Assembly (NCBI GenBank): GCA_964423405.1
Contig: CAYREY010000009.1
Span: 1 to 64,000 of the forward strand
Length of the DNA: 64,000 bases
Direction: 5' to 3'
Source of the DNA: Bog-950 sp964423405
GTDB lineage: Bacteria > Bacteroidota > Bacteroidia > Chitinophagales > LD1
Of this stretch, positions 9,721 to 19,330 are shown piece after piece. The first letter of the stretch is position 1. Each line of letters starts with the position of its first letter. Below the pieces are notes generated by a model. The model saw only the letters and a list, made by a program, of their open reading frames with translations, did not search any database and had not been told where the DNA came from. Made by a program: the position numbers and the translations under genes.

Positions 9721-11213
9721 GGTTTGCTAAACTTTTTACGTTCCCAATGATTGGAACCGCTTTTTACCACAAAGCCTTTACCAAATGTTTCTTTGCCGGT
9801 TACCTTTTCTATAGGCGAATACCAAAACTCAACATTGCACTGAGCAGCAGTTACATTAATGGTAAAATAACCATGCTTAGAAAACTGGCACCACCGGTGG
9901 TGAGGGTTGAGCCCTTTGCTAAAGCTTTGCACCAGAGGAATAAACGCAGCCGGCACCCCGGCCTCTTTCATGTTAATACGCGATATACTGGGGCCTGTAA
10001 CCTCTACCCCTATAGCACCATTGCCGGTACGCTTACTGTACCGGCTTTTGTTTTTAGGATCATCCACCATATCCATTACAAAACTCATGTGTATATCGCC
10101 GGTTAGTACTACCACATTGTTTATTTTGTTACTATCAATAAACCGATATAGCCTGTTCCTGTCGTCGGGAAAACCGTTCCAGTTACCATCATCAAACACG
10201 CGGCCATTGCCGCGCTTAATAAACTTAGGCGCCCCCTCACTAAGCCAGTCTGTCATCATTTCCTGGTTGCCTATTAAATGCCATGTAGTTGCAGACTGCA
10301 ATAAGTTATTTTTCAGCCAGCTATCCTGCAGGTTACCCAGTACAGATTTTTTTCCGGGTTCGTATTCTTCTTTACCTCTAAACAATTGCATATCTACCAT
10401 GTTCAAATCGGCCAGTTTACCAAACTGAAAGCGGCGGTAGATACGCTCTGGCCGGGTGGTGTCGGGCATGCGTATAGGCAGGTACCAATAAAATGCTTTT
10501 ATGGCATCCTCGGGCTTGCCGGGTTCTTCTACATCTGTATCGTGGTTATCCCATTCTGCTATCCAGGTTTTATTCTGCCGGGCAGCACGCAGGTCAGGGT
10601 CCAGTAAATAATACCTATGACGTTCACACCAGTCATCTAACCCCGCACAATCTTTTACAGGCCCGGCCGGCATACGGTTTAACTGCTGGTCATCGGCATA
10701 GTCGTATACATAATCGCCCAGGTGCACTACATAATCTACATCGGCCCGTTCTGCAATACGTCGGTAAGCATTAAAATAGCCAGCCCATATACTGCTGCAT
10801 GATACTACAGCCAGCTTAAACTGTTTAACGGTATCGGCCGGCAAGGTTCTGGCAACACCAGTCTGCGATTGTTTACCCGCCCCGGTAATAAACCTGTAAT
10901 AATAAGAGTGACCTGGTTGTAAACCATCTACATCTACTTTTACAGTAAAATCTGCCGAGGTGTTAGCAGGGATATTGCCATACCTTACAATATTGGCAAA
11001 GCCTGTATCGGTAGCTACCTCCCATTTCAGATTTACAGAATTACCGGTCATTTCGGCCCTTGTCCATATAATAACCCTGTCCTGCAATGGGTCGCCACTG
11101 GCAACGCCGTAACTAAATGGAAAACAGGCCGAATCGGGGTACATACCAGCCGCATATTGAGCCTGCAGCGGTGACAGAAACGCCACACCGGCTATTAAAC
11201 TGCATAAAAACAT
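9711..11213 (-). CDS. phoD: PhoD-type alkaline phosphatase/phosphodiesterase
   Basis: A 500-residue protein with a signal peptide (MFLCSLIAGVAFLSPLQAQ) from ATG 11213; a longer TTG-started form to 11255 is less likely. The N-terminal fibronectin-like domain (VASGDPLQDRVIIWTR near residue 35) and the metallophosphatase core are typical of PhoD. The core contains GDYVYDY, WDNHDTD and a later LTGDIH metal-ligand block. It would release phosphate from phosphodiesters or phospholipids outside the cytoplasm. The 3' end overlaps the SNase gene by 10 bases, tail to tail. Confidence 0.88.
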   Translation of the reverse strand: MFLCSLIAGVAFLSPLQAQYAAGMYPDSACFPFSYGVASGDPLQDRVIIWTRAEMTGNSVNLKWEVATDTGFANIVRYGNIPANTSADFTVKVDVDGLQPGHSYYYRFITGAGKQSQTGVARTLPADTVKQFKLAVVSCSSIWAGYFNAYRRIAERADVDYVVHLGDYVYDYADDQQLNRMPAGPVKDCAGLDDWCERHRYYLLDPDLRAARQNKTWIAEWDNHDTDVEEPGKPEDAIKAFYWYLPIRMPDTTRPERIYRRFQFGKLADLNMVDMQLFRGKEEYEPGKKSVLGNLQDSWLKNNLLQSATTWHLIGNQEMMTDWLSEGAPKFIKRGNGRVFDDGNWNGFPDDRNRLYRFIDSNKINNVVVLTGDIHMSFVMDMVDDPKNKSRYSKRTGNGAIGVEVTGPSISRINMKEAGVPAAFIPLVQSFSKGLNPHHRWCQFSKHGYFTINVTAAQCNVEFWYSPIEKVTGKETFGKGFVVKSGSNHWERKKFSKPQR

Positions 11214-11364
11214 CTTAAAAGCTACAGAGGGGGTACTTTTTATAAACCGTATCAAATTATATCTGTTTTTTTGAATTTAACTATCTTATCCACTCTGGCC
11301 TAATCTAATTATAGTTTTAAACTTAAAACAACATATTTGTAACTGTTTATTAAGATGTAGCAAT

Positions 11365-12054
11365 ATGGTAAGCGATATAGCCGAAAAGGCAAAACGAATT
11401 TCTGCAGACAGAAAAAGGACCAACATACTAAGAGGGCCTGAACAGGCAACTATTGCCTTTTTGTGCCGTATTATGCCTCCTTTTGTAACGCCCGATATGC
11501 TTACAATGATCTCGCTTATTGCAAGCCTTATCATTTTCTATGGTTTCTATATGGCAAAGGGCAACCCCTACTATTTTGCTGTTAGTATAGCTGGCTTTGC
11601 GTTACAATGGTTTGGCGATTCGCTGGATGGCCGCCTGGCATACTACCGGGGTATACCTCGCAAGTGGTATGGCTTTGCACTGGATATGTGCATGGATTGG
11701 GCATCGACTGTACTGATGGGCCTGGGCTTTTTCTTTTACCTGGGCGATGAATACAAAATAGTAGCGTTTCTGTTTATTGCTGCCTACGCATGGATAATGA
11801 TACTTACCCTGATGAAGTATAAAATAACCGGCTCGTATGCCATCGATTCGGGCCTTTTGGGCCCAACCGAACTACGTATTGGCATTTGTGGCGTGTTGCT
11901 TGTATCTATGTTCTACCCACAGGTGCTTGTATTTTTTGCCTGCTGCCTGGTTGGCGTAATTGCAATTATTGATTTTGTAGAATTTAGAAATGTGCTGAAA
12001 TTTGGCGATGAACGCGACCGCGCCGAAAAAGAAGCCAAGAACAGAATTAACTAG
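11365..12054 (+). CDS. CDP-alcohol phosphatidyltransferase family protein
   Basis: A 229-residue integral membrane enzyme. The family signature is present from about residue 87: DSLDGRLAYYRG continues to GFALDMCMD, giving D-x2-DG-x2-A...G-x3-D-x3-D. The usual Arg after Ala is Tyr here. Such enzymes transfer a phospho-group from a CDP-linked donor to an alcohol in the membrane. The specific lipid cannot be read from sequence. The gene overlaps the gtrA-like gene by 47 bases in another frame, so the two are translationally linked and may share a lipid- or glycan-related task. Confidence 0.85.
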   Translation: MVSDIAEKAKRISADRKRTNILRGPEQATIAFLCRIMPPFVTPDMLTMISLIASLIIFYGFYMAKGNPYYFAVSIAGFALQWFGDSLDGRLAYYRGIPRKWYGFALDMCMDWASTVLMGLGFFFYLGDEYKIVAFLFIAAYAWIMILTLMKYKITGSYAIDSGLLGPTELRIGICGVLLVSMFYPQVLVFFACCLVGVIAIIDFVEFRNVLKFGDERDRAEKEAKNRIN

Positions 12055-12463
12055 CGCTGTGGCATTCCCTTCCCGCCAATCGCTCCTTACTTTTTTTAAA
12101 GCACAATTTTCGGCTTTTGTAGGTGCGCTTTTCGACTATGGCATTATGATAGTGCTTACCGAATATGGTGGCATACACTACACACGGTCGATAATAATAA
12201 GCGGTATTTTTGGTGCAATAATCAATTTTAGCCTTAACAGGTATTGGGCATTCAATAGCCGCGAGGTTAGCCAACGCACACAGCTGTTCAGATTTGTGTG
12301 TGTGGTATTAAGCAGTATTACCATTAAAAGTGCAGGCACCTATGTACTTACCGAACTAATTAAGCTGGATTACAAAATTTGCCGCTTTATGGTAGATGCC
12401 GTTGTTTCGTTTGGCATTAACTACCCCATGCAGAAATACTGGGTATTTAAAAAAGAGGCCTAG
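12008..12463 (+). CDS. GtrA-like membrane protein
   Basis: A 151-residue protein with four predicted membrane helices and the GtrA family pattern: KAQFSAFVGALFDYG near the N terminus, NFSLNRYWAF in the middle, and a final NYPMQKYWVFK. GtrA-type proteins are thought to flip or position lipid-linked sugars such as undecaprenyl-P-glucose. ATG 12008 lies inside the end of the upstream CDP-alcohol gene; a TTG two codons earlier is the only alternative nearby. Position and overlap suggest a common transcript. Confidence 0.85.
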   Translation: MNATAPKKKPRTELTSAVAFPSRQSLLTFFKAQFSAFVGALFDYGIMIVLTEYGGIHYTRSIIISGIFGAIINFSLNRYWAFNSREVSQRTQLFRFVCVVLSSITIKSAGTYVLTELIKLDYKICRFMVDAVVSFGINYPMQKYWVFKKEA

Positions 12464-12469
12464 CGGCTA

Positions 12470-13357
12470 TTATAGTTTAGTACGCAGCAGTACCGCAAAG
12501 TGGTCAGATAAGTCTTTATGCTTTTTATGCCATTGCGTTACATAACGCATCACCCGTCGCTCGGTTTGCAGGTAAACGCAACCATTGGGGCGACAAAACA
12601 CGTAATCTATCAGATTTCTACGTGTAGGGCTATAAGTATCCATGTCATTTAGTAAATGATCGCTGGTCCATTGCAGTTCGCCGGTAATGTTACCATCCTC
12701 TGCCTGTATTTCTTTAATAAGGGTTGGATACAAAATAGTATCGGAGCGGCGGGTATTAAAATCGCCGCAGGCAAATTGCGGTATGCCTTGCTTTTCGTGC
12801 TTCTTTAGAAGCAAGCCGGCATCTTTATACTGCGATATTTTAAGCTCCCTGCTCCCTCCTGCTTCCATGTGTGTACCCAATACCTGAAAGGTTTTGGTAG
12901 GATGGTTGATTTCTACCAACAAGGCGCCCTTGCCTGCCATTTTATCTATACCTTCCAGCCAGCCATACCTGATACTTTCAACCTCTTTCATTGGGTATTT
13001 ACTAAATATAATAACCCCACCGGCCCGTTTAAATGTTATGCCCTTACGGTTTTGCGCACCCTCCTGATATGGGTACATTATTCTTAGCTGCCGTGCAATC
13101 AGCTTCATAGCCAACCTATCGTATGCCTCCTGAAAAACAATAACATCGGGCGACTCTTTAAGCAGGATACCGGGTATTATATGCGCCCGTTTAACCGGGT
13201 GATGTTTTAAGTGAACAGCTACTCTCGGCAGCATTTTAATGTTCCAGGTAAGTATACTTACATGATTGGATGAGCTATCTTTAGTAGCATCACTACCGTT
13301 TCCGGCGGTGGCCTGTAGCATTGTAATCAATAACAAAACAGCAATGTAAAAACGCAT
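12470..13357 (-). CDS. Secreted endonuclease/exonuclease/phosphatase-fold hydrolase
   Basis: A 295-residue EEP-fold protein. Its signal peptide starts MRFYIAVLLLITMLQATA at ATG 13357. Conserved blocks appear in order: LTWNIKMLP, FQEAYDR (metal Glu), GTHMEAGG, CGDFNTR, and the terminal SDHFAV with the catalytic histidine. The open frame continues up to 13447 but would run through the terminator hairpin of the next gene, so that extension is not real. The layout fits sphingomyelinase/phosphodiesterase-like members as well as nucleases, so the substrate is open. Confidence 0.85.
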   Translation of the reverse strand: MRFYIAVLLLITMLQATAGNGSDATKDSSSNHVSILTWNIKMLPRVAVHLKHHPVKRAHIIPGILLKESPDVIVFQEAYDRLAMKLIARQLRIMYPYQEGAQNRKGITFKRAGGVIIFSKYPMKEVESIRYGWLEGIDKMAGKGALLVEINHPTKTFQVLGTHMEAGGSRELKISQYKDAGLLLKKHEKQGIPQFACGDFNTRRSDTILYPTLIKEIQAEDGNITGELQWTSDHLLNDMDTYSPTRRNLIDYVFCRPNGCVYLQTERRVMRYVTQWHKKHKDLSDHFAVLLRTKL

Positions 13358-13412
13358 AAAAACAGAGTTATAAAATAAATATACAAAACATTCCATGCCA
13401 TTGATATAAAAC

Positions 13413-13442
13413 AAAGCGGCCTCCCTGTCGGGAGGCCGCTTT
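13413..13442 (-). terminator. Rho-independent terminator of the T9SS cargo gene
   Basis: A perfect 13-bp GC-rich stem, aaagcggcctccc (13413-13425) with gggaggccgcttt (13430-13442), has a tgtc loop. It sits 23 bases past the stop of the 13466-15409 gene. Confidence 0.9.
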
Positions 13443-13465
13443 AACAATTATGTTGGTAAACTAAA

Positions 13466-15409
13466 TTATTTGCTGATGGTTAATCTCTTAACCGCAGTTT
13501 TATCGCCGCTCTGGATTTTAACCAGGTAAGTACCGTTAGCAAGGTCGCTGAAATCGAAAGATTTGGTTACTGATGAAGGCAGATCGTTAGAGTTGTAAGC
13601 CTTAACCATAGAACCGATGATGTTGTAAACTTTAACCGATAGGTTTTTCTCAACACCGTTTATAACGATAGTTACGTTACCGGTAGATGGGTTTGGTTGC
13701 ATAGTGATGGCATTGCTGAAAGTTACATCTTCAATACCAGTAACACAAGCTGCATTAGAAGCGGCCAGTACCTGTACGTTAACAAGCGCTGATTTGAATA
13801 CGCAGTTGTTAGCGTCGGTCATTTGCAATTGAACCTGGTAAACACCTGGGTTAGCGTAGGTGTTGGTACCATCCATGTTGAAACCGATGTTACCGTCGCC
13901 GAAAGTCCATTGTGGAGTCCAGCCAGACTGGTTGGTAGAAGTATTGGTGAAAGTTACCGGACGATCTTCGCAAACTGGTGGATTAGGGTTAGTGAAAGTT
14001 ACATTGTTAGTAACACCACCTGGGTATTGAACGTTGATTGAAGCAGTACCTGAACAACCTGCGTTGTTAGTAACAGTTACAGTATAAGTACCGGCTGTGT
14101 TAACCTGTACGCTTGGTACGTTGGTACCGGTAGCGCCAGTGCTCCAGCTGTAGAATTTACCGGTGGTGAAACCGCTAAGCTGGGTAACCAGGGTAAGAGT
14201 AGAACCGCAGGTAAGATCTACCGGGCTCTGTGCAGTAAAGTTAACGTTAACGCCTCTTGACTGGATAGTAGCAGTAGCTACAGTTGTTTGGTTGTTACCA
14301 TCGGTTACGGTTACAGTTACAGTAGCGTTGTTGTTACCTACAACAAAATCTACCGACTGGTCGCCAGTGCTGGTAAGAGTACCGCTGGTAGTAGCCCAGC
14401 TGTAAGTGTAGTTAGGGGCATCTGAACCAAAAGCGTTAGCATTCAGGGTAAGTATACCACCCGGGCAGCCTCTTAGCGAGTCTGAAGTGATAACAGCACC
14501 GTAGTCAACGTTCAGGGTAAGGTATGGTATAAAGCTTGCGTTCTGCAGGAATATGTTTTCGCATGCAGAAGGCTCATAGCTACCTGATTGGTTGCAATCG
14601 AAGAATATCTGGTTAGTGTAAAGACCGGTGTTAGGGAACTGAGCATCCCAGTTAAGGAACGCTAAAGTGTTGAAACCTGCAGCCGATGGAGCTGAAAGAC
14701 AGTCGCCTGCGCAATCATCACGAGAACCAATAGCAATCTGGAATTTGTTAGCAGTATCACCAGCAAAGTCAACACGTACACCAAAAGTCTGGCCGGTTGC
14801 AAATGCAAGGTTAGGGTACATGCTCAATACTGCATAGTTACCACCTGCAGCAAGCGATGCATTGGTAGTAATAGTAGTATCCCAAAGTGTAGTAGCTGTA
14901 ATAGTACCTTGTGGGGTACCTACACCGCTTACCTGCATGCTGGCTCTGTTGAACACAGTAATGGTGATGGTATCGGTAGTAGCAGTTGTATTAGTGTGGG
15001 CAAAAATGATATCCAGACTGTCCAGGTTAAAAGAAGCCTGGTTACGTGGAATGAATACCTGATTCTGAGCCTGGTCAAGATATACCAGTGAATCATATAT
15101 CACTGCACAGTATTTCATGGTAAATACATCAGTAGGAGAATATCTTCTGTTTAGATCCCATGCATAACGGGCATAGTCACCACCCGATATAACGGTGTAT
15201 GCTTCATCTAACCCGTCGTAATCTAGGGCGATAACTTCGGTAGCTGCACGGCTGCTAGCGCTGTTGAAAGCCTTCTTCTGAACCTGAATAGGCTGTTTTG
15301 AACGCGACGCAGGAGTGCCGTCACTCGTTCTCGCGTTAGTATTGGTTTGAGCGTTTGTTGTTGCCAACAAAGCTACAAAGCCGACAAGCATAGTAAATAA
15401 CTTTTTCAT
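13466..15409 (-). CDS. T9SS-secreted PKD/Ig-like domain protein
   Basis: A 647-residue secreted protein with a signal peptide (MKKLFTMLVGFVALLATTNA). A Thr/Asn/Ala-rich N-terminal half is followed by Ig/PKD-like beta domains; TFGDGN and NTYANPGVYQVQL near residues 500-520 are classic PKD landmarks. The last 80 residues are a type A T9SS sorting domain (MQPNPSTGNVTI, YNIIGSMV, LANGTYLVKI). It should be exported across the outer membrane and displayed or released. Biased codon use (many ggtaac/gttaac) suggests high expression. The binding target is unknown. Confidence 0.88.
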   Translation of the reverse strand: MKKLFTMLVGFVALLATTNAQTNTNARTSDGTPASRSKQPIQVQKKAFNSASSRAATEVIALDYDGLDEAYTVISGGDYARYAWDLNRRYSPTDVFTMKYCAVIYDSLVYLDQAQNQVFIPRNQASFNLDSLDIIFAHTNTTATTDTITITVFNRASMQVSGVGTPQGTITATTLWDTTITTNASLAAGGNYAVLSMYPNLAFATGQTFGVRVDFAGDTANKFQIAIGSRDDCAGDCLSAPSAAGFNTLAFLNWDAQFPNTGLYTNQIFFDCNQSGSYEPSACENIFLQNASFIPYLTLNVDYGAVITSDSLRGCPGGILTLNANAFGSDAPNYTYSWATTSGTLTSTGDQSVDFVVGNNNATVTVTVTDGNNQTTVATATIQSRGVNVNFTAQSPVDLTCGSTLTLVTQLSGFTTGKFYSWSTGATGTNVPSVQVNTAGTYTVTVTNNAGCSGTASINVQYPGGVTNNVTFTNPNPPVCEDRPVTFTNTSTNQSGWTPQWTFGDGNIGFNMDGTNTYANPGVYQVQLQMTDANNCVFKSALVNVQVLAASNAACVTGIEDVTFSNAITMQPNPSTGNVTIVINGVEKNLSVKVYNIIGSMVKAYNSNDLPSSVTKSFDFSDLANGTYLVKIQSGDKTAVKRLTISK

Positions 15410-15671
15410 AATTGCCGTTTTGATTTTTGTTTTTAGTTACTAATAAATAATTGTTAGGTAAAAGTAATGCCCTTTTTCTAAACAGGTGCGCAAATGAACA
15501 CAAAAAACTCAGACAATCAAAAAAAATGACAGTTTTGTGACAATAATCATTCTGTACCCTATATAGAGTGTAATAAGACGAAAATTAAGGCATTATACTG
15601 CAATACTCAGGCGCACTTTAACAAAACAATAACTACAAAAAAGGGGAAGAGGCCAGGGATACAATATACGT

Positions 15672-16193
15672 TTAACTACAACATTTGTATTTGAAGGTAA
15701 CTTTTAACCAGGGTTGGGCTGTTGCACAACCGTTAGACCCTGAAGCATAGCTAAAGCTTTGAAATACATAACTGTGTGATGGGCCACAAATTGCGTCAAG
15801 ATAATTTTCGATGGCTGTTGCAGCTGTATTAAAATAGGCATTCTGGTCGGCAACAGTGTACACGGTAGATGGACAATCCGGGCCACCTCCTGCAATTCTA
15901 TCTACACAAATAGTAGCAGTGTATGTTGGCGATGAGATACAGCTAGACGGAAATGCTAACGACAACGGCAAACCACACATCAGGTTTTTACCATCTGCTG
16001 TCATTTCTGTAACCAGTGCATCACAACCTGTAACGGTTTGTCGTACACATACTGCTTTGTGCTGTTTAACCAAATTGGCATCGGCAACATCGTCGCCGTT
16101 TACCACTTCTACTTTTTTACATCCTGTTGAAAAAGAAATAAAAGCCACTACTACCAGTGTGGCTGCTCGTGTCAAATTAAATAGTTGTTTCAT
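15672..16193 (-). CDS. Hypothetical lipoprotein, cysteine-rich
   Basis: A 173-residue protein starting at ATG 16193 (MKQLFNLTRAATLVVVAFISFSTGC), a lipoprotein signal with lipidation at Cys25. The mature part carries about a dozen further cysteines, including a terminal YKCCS, which suggests disulphides outside the cytoplasm. I recognise no domain. The frame is open up to 16346, but that extension has no sensible signal. It is monocistronic, with an AT-rich gap of about 260 bases on the 5' side of the T9SS gene holding nothing else recognisable. Confidence 0.65.
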   Translation of the reverse strand: MKQLFNLTRAATLVVVAFISFSTGCKKVEVVNGDDVADANLVKQHKAVCVRQTVTGCDALVTEMTADGKNLMCGLPLSLAFPSSCISSPTYTATICVDRIAGGGPDCPSTVYTVADQNAYFNTAATAIENYLDAICGPSHSYVFQSFSYASGSNGCATAQPWLKVTFKYKCCS

Positions 16194-16413
16194 GTTCTTG
16201 GTTTTAGTTATTGGAAATTTACCTCTTCCCCAAAACCAAGGTATAGTGCGGCCTAATCTGTTCAAAAGACAGAAAAAATGATTTATCTGTTTTTTTAAGG
16301 TGGATTTTAGACTGAAAAAAAAATGGAGCCTTACTGTAAAAAACACACAATAACCGGCACCTCAAAAAATAAAGAAATAATAAAATATCAATACTATAGA
16401 TATACATCTAATA

Positions 16414-17001
16414 TCAAGAAGCATCTTCTGATTGTTCAGCGCTCCAATAACAACTGCGGCAACGTGGCTCGTAGCTATCTTTCTCACCCAGCAGTATCTT
16501 GCTTTTGCTGGCGGCCTTGCGGTACGAGAAATGAGCAATATCGCCGCATTTCATACAAATGGCATTTACCTTGGTAATATAGTCGGCTATGGCCAGCAGG
16601 TGGGGCATGGGGCCAAACGGCTTGCCTTCAAAATCCATATCCAGCCCGGCTATTATAACCCGCACGCCTTTGCGGGCCAGTTGCTCGCAAACAGCCGGCA
16701 GTTCCATATCCATAAACTGTGCTTCATCTACACCCACCACTTCTATACCTTCGGCCATCAATAGTATGTTCTCCGAGTGCGTTATGGGAGTAGAACGAAT
16801 AGAGTTAGAATCGTGCGAAACTACATTTACCGCATCGTACCGGGTATCTACCGTTGGCTTAAATATCTCTACTTTTTTATTGGCAATCTGCGCCCGCTTT
16901 AGCCTGCGGATCAACTCTTCTGTTTTACCACTGAACATAGAGCCGCACACTACTTCAATCCATCCTTTCCGGTCTTTACCATTTAACGGCTCAATAAACA
17001 T
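16414..17001 (-). CDS. tdk: Thymidine kinase
   Basis: A 195-residue type II thymidine kinase. It has the P-loop GSMFSGKTEEL at residues 20-30, a VDEAQFMD Walker-B-like block, the lasso-region cysteines CMKCG, and a terminal CRSC that together bind zinc. It phosphorylates thymidine in the salvage pathway. Length and motif order match the bacterial family exactly. It is a single gene, divergent from the next. Confidence 0.95.
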   Translation of the reverse strand: MFIEPLNGKDRKGWIEVVCGSMFSGKTEELIRRLKRAQIANKKVEIFKPTVDTRYDAVNVVSHDSNSIRSTPITHSENILLMAEGIEVVGVDEAQFMDMELPAVCEQLARKGVRVIIAGLDMDFEGKPFGPMPHLLAIADYITKVNAICMKCGDIAHFSYRKAASKSKILLGEKDSYEPRCRSCYWSAEQSEDAS

Positions 17002-17031
17002 AGGCTATGCAGGGTTGGGGTTTAATGATTA

Positions 17032-17058
17032 TTGTAGATTACAGGTGCAATAATTTTG
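17032..17058 (+). promoter_or_regulatory. Candidate Bacteroidota promoter
   Basis: TAATTTTG (17051-17058) fits the TAnnTTTG -7 consensus of Bacteroidota, with TTG (17032-17034) 16 bases upstream as a -33 element. It would drive the 17120 gene with a leader of about 55 bases. Confidence 0.45.
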
Positions 17059-17119
17059 TTTAAAACTCATTTAATAACCAGAGCGCATTTTGTGCTCCTT
17101 TGTTATCAAATACTGTTTT

Positions 17120-17884
17120 ATGAAGGGTTCGAAAATACCGGATTTACTCGAAAAAATTAACCGCACTGCAAAAGATGCCGATTTTGCCAGCCTAAGTAAG
17201 CTGGACTACGACCTGCTGATGCAGCACCTGCGCGACCTGTACGAGGCCATAGATAATGCCCGCAACAATAGCGAGCAGGAAGAGATAATTGTTACCGTAC
17301 CACAACCCATACGTAAAAAGCTGCTGAACCCTAACGAAGGCATATTGCTTACCAACGAAGTTGCCCCACCGGCACCCGAGGTTAAAACCGAGCAACCCGT
17401 AGTGCAAAAAACCGTTATACCTGCACCCATATTTACCGAGGTAAAACAGCAGCAACCTGTAGTAGAACCCATAGCAGAAAAAGCAGTTATAAAAGAGCCG
17501 GTGATACCGGTAATTGAAAAGAAAACCGAGCCTGTTGTAAAGGCCGGCACACCGGTAACCAGCATTAACGAAAAGATACAGGGCAGCACCAGCCTGAACG
17601 ATAAACTGAAAGCCGGCACCACCGAAATACACCGCCGCTTATCGGTGCGCCCACTGAAAGATTTGATAGACCTGAACAAGCGCTTTGTTATACAGAACGA
17701 ACTGTTTAAAGGCAACGCCGATGCCATGGCTGCTGCCGTGCAGTTTATCGACTCGGCGCAGGATATGACCGCCGCCGAAACCTACCTGAACAACGAAGTA
17801 GCCCCTAAACTAAACTGGGACGAAGCCTCTCAGGCCGTACGTATGTTCCGCAAACTGGTGAAGCAAAAATTTGGTGAAGAGTAA
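17120..17884 (+). CDS. Conserved-looking hypothetical protein with Pro/Glu/Val linker
   Basis: A 254-residue cytoplasmic protein starting at ATG 17120. It has three visible parts: an N-terminal helical section (about 1-50), a low-complexity linker rich in Pro, Val, Glu and Gln (about 60-155), and a C-terminal helical domain (about 160-254) ending in FRKLVKQKFGEE. No catalytic motif is seen. The architecture suggests a tether between two interaction modules. I do not recognise the family beyond similar Bacteroidota hypotheticals. Confidence 0.6.
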   Translation: MKGSKIPDLLEKINRTAKDADFASLSKLDYDLLMQHLRDLYEAIDNARNNSEQEEIIVTVPQPIRKKLLNPNEGILLTNEVAPPAPEVKTEQPVVQKTVIPAPIFTEVKQQQPVVEPIAEKAVIKEPVIPVIEKKTEPVVKAGTPVTSINEKIQGSTSLNDKLKAGTTEIHRRLSVRPLKDLIDLNKRFVIQNELFKGNADAMAAAVQFIDSAQDMTAAETYLNNEVAPKLNWDEASQAVRMFRKLVKQKFGEE

Positions 17885-18026
17885 CTTGCCCGGTGCCCTT
17901 ACCCCCTAAAGGTGTTAACCCACCCCTTAACTAAGTATTTAATTATAAGTGCTTTGTAAAATTTTGGTGTTAACCCACCCCCTACGCCTATATATAATAA
18001 ATAATTAAAATATATAAGGTAATTTA

Positions 18027-18596
18027 CTATTTGCGGGGCAGCCAGTTAACCTCTTCTGCGCCCAGATCTTTAGCCATTTTACGGCCCAGGGTAAACAGGT
18101 AATCGCTCAGGCGGTTCAGGTATTTAATAGCAATCAGTTCTTCGGGGTTGGTAGCGCCGGCACTGCCGGTACTATGGTGCAGGGCCACGCTCAGGCGCTC
18201 GGCACGGCGGCACACGGTACGCGCCAGGTGGCAATAAGATACATGCACATGCCCGCCCGGCAATATAAAATTACGCAGCGGCTCCAGTTGCTCATCCATA
18301 GCATCAATAGCCTTCTCCAGCACTTCAATATCGCTTTCGTGCAGGTCGGGTGTTTTCAGTTTATGGTTGGCTGGGTCGGCAGCAAGGGTAGCGCCAAGGG
18401 TAAACAAGCGGTCCTGTATCTCTTTCAGCAGTTCGCGGGTAGTGTCGTTTGTTTGTACATCGCGCAGCAGCCCTATCCAGCTGTTCAGTTCATCTACAGT
18501 GCCGTAGGCATCAATACGCAACTCGCTCTTAAGTACACGGCGGCCTCCAAATAGCGAGGTTTCGCCCACATCACCGGTTTTGGTATAAATTTTCAT
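18027..18596 (-). CDS. Cob(I)yrinic acid a,c-diamide adenosyltransferase, PduO type
   Basis: A 189-residue enzyme with the PduO family layout. An N-terminal KIYTKTGDVGETSLFGG ATP-binding loop is followed by AYGTVDELNSWIG. The helical bundle carries CHLARTVCRRAER and, near the end, YLNRLSDYLF. It transfers the adenosyl group of ATP to cob(I)alamin, making coenzyme B12. It is last of three genes after gatC and an ABC ATPase. Adenosylcobalamin supply could matter for the B12-binding radical SAM enzyme at 49.8 kb, but that class normally uses other cobalamin forms, so no link is claimed. Confidence 0.92.
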   Translation of the reverse strand: MKIYTKTGDVGETSLFGGRRVLKSELRIDAYGTVDELNSWIGLLRDVQTNDTTRELLKEIQDRLFTLGATLAADPANHKLKTPDLHESDIEVLEKAIDAMDEQLEPLRNFILPGGHVHVSYCHLARTVCRRAERLSVALHHSTGSAGATNPEELIAIKYLNRLSDYLFTLGRKMAKDLGAEEVNWLPRK

Positions 18597-18605
18597 AGCA
18601 GGGTA

Positions 18606-19319
18606 TTAAACAGGTGCACCGGCCAGCACAGGGGTGTTGGCTATATCGGTTTCAATCAATCCATCGCGCAGGCGCAAAATGCGGCGCGCATGGCGGGCTA
18701 TATCTTCTTCGTGTGTTACTATAATAACGGTATTGCCATGGCGGCTTATATCTTCCATTATAGCCATAATCTCGTACGATGTCTTCGTATCCAGGTTACC
18801 CGTAGGCTCATCGGCCAGTATTATACTGGGGTTATTTACCAGGGCACGGGCTATAGCCACCCGCTGGCGCTGCCCGCCCGATAGCTCATTAGGCTTGTGG
18901 GTCATACGGTCTTTCAAACCCACCATAGCCATTACCTCCTCGGCACGTTTGGTACGGTCGGCCTTGCTCATGCCCGCATATACCATAGGTAATGCCACAT
19001 TCTCCAACGCGGTTAAGCGGGGCAACAGGTTAAAGGTCTGAAAAATAAAACCTATCTCTTTATTACGCACCAGCGCAAGCTGGTCATCGGTCATTTCAGC
19101 TACTTCGGTATTGTTCAGTTTGTACGAGCCGGCGCTGGGCGAATCCAGACAGCCCAGTATGTTCATCAGCGTACTTTTACCCGAACCCGAAGGGCCCATC
19201 AGCGCCACGTACTCTCCTTTGTTGATAGAAAGCGATACATCTTTAAGCGCCGCAATTACCTGCGAACCCATTACGTATTCTTTCTTTATATGCTTTATTT
19301 CAATTACCGGCGAAGCCAT
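18606..19319 (-). CDS. ABC transporter ATP-binding protein, LolD/MacB type
   Basis: A 237-residue ATPase with Walker A GPSGSGKST (about residues 42-50), Q-loop FIFQTFNLLPRL, signature LSGGQRQRVAIARAL, Walker B IILADEPTGNLD and the H-loop VTHEED. Close spacing of these motifs and the FQTFNLLP sequence are typical of MacB/LolD-type ATPases that work with FtsX-like permeases in lipoprotein or peptide export. No permease is adjacent, so its partner must be elsewhere. It lies 11 bases after gatC. Confidence 0.88.
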   Translation of the reverse strand: MASPVIEIKHIKKEYVMGSQVIAALKDVSLSINKGEYVALMGPSGSGKSTLMNILGCLDSPSAGSYKLNNTEVAEMTDDQLALVRNKEIGFIFQTFNLLPRLTALENVALPMVYAGMSKADRTKRAEEVMAMVGLKDRMTHKPNELSGGQRQRVAIARALVNNPSIILADEPTGNLDTKTSYEIMAIMEDISRHGNTVIIVTHEEDIARHARRILRLRDGLIETDIANTPVLAGAPV

Positions 19320-19330
19320 GTTGTCTATTA

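Noticed and set aside
13358..13447. Longer N terminus for the EEP-fold hydrolase (start at 13447)
   Set aside because: The extension reads through the terminator of the T9SS gene and has no signal peptide; ATG 13357 gives a clean one.
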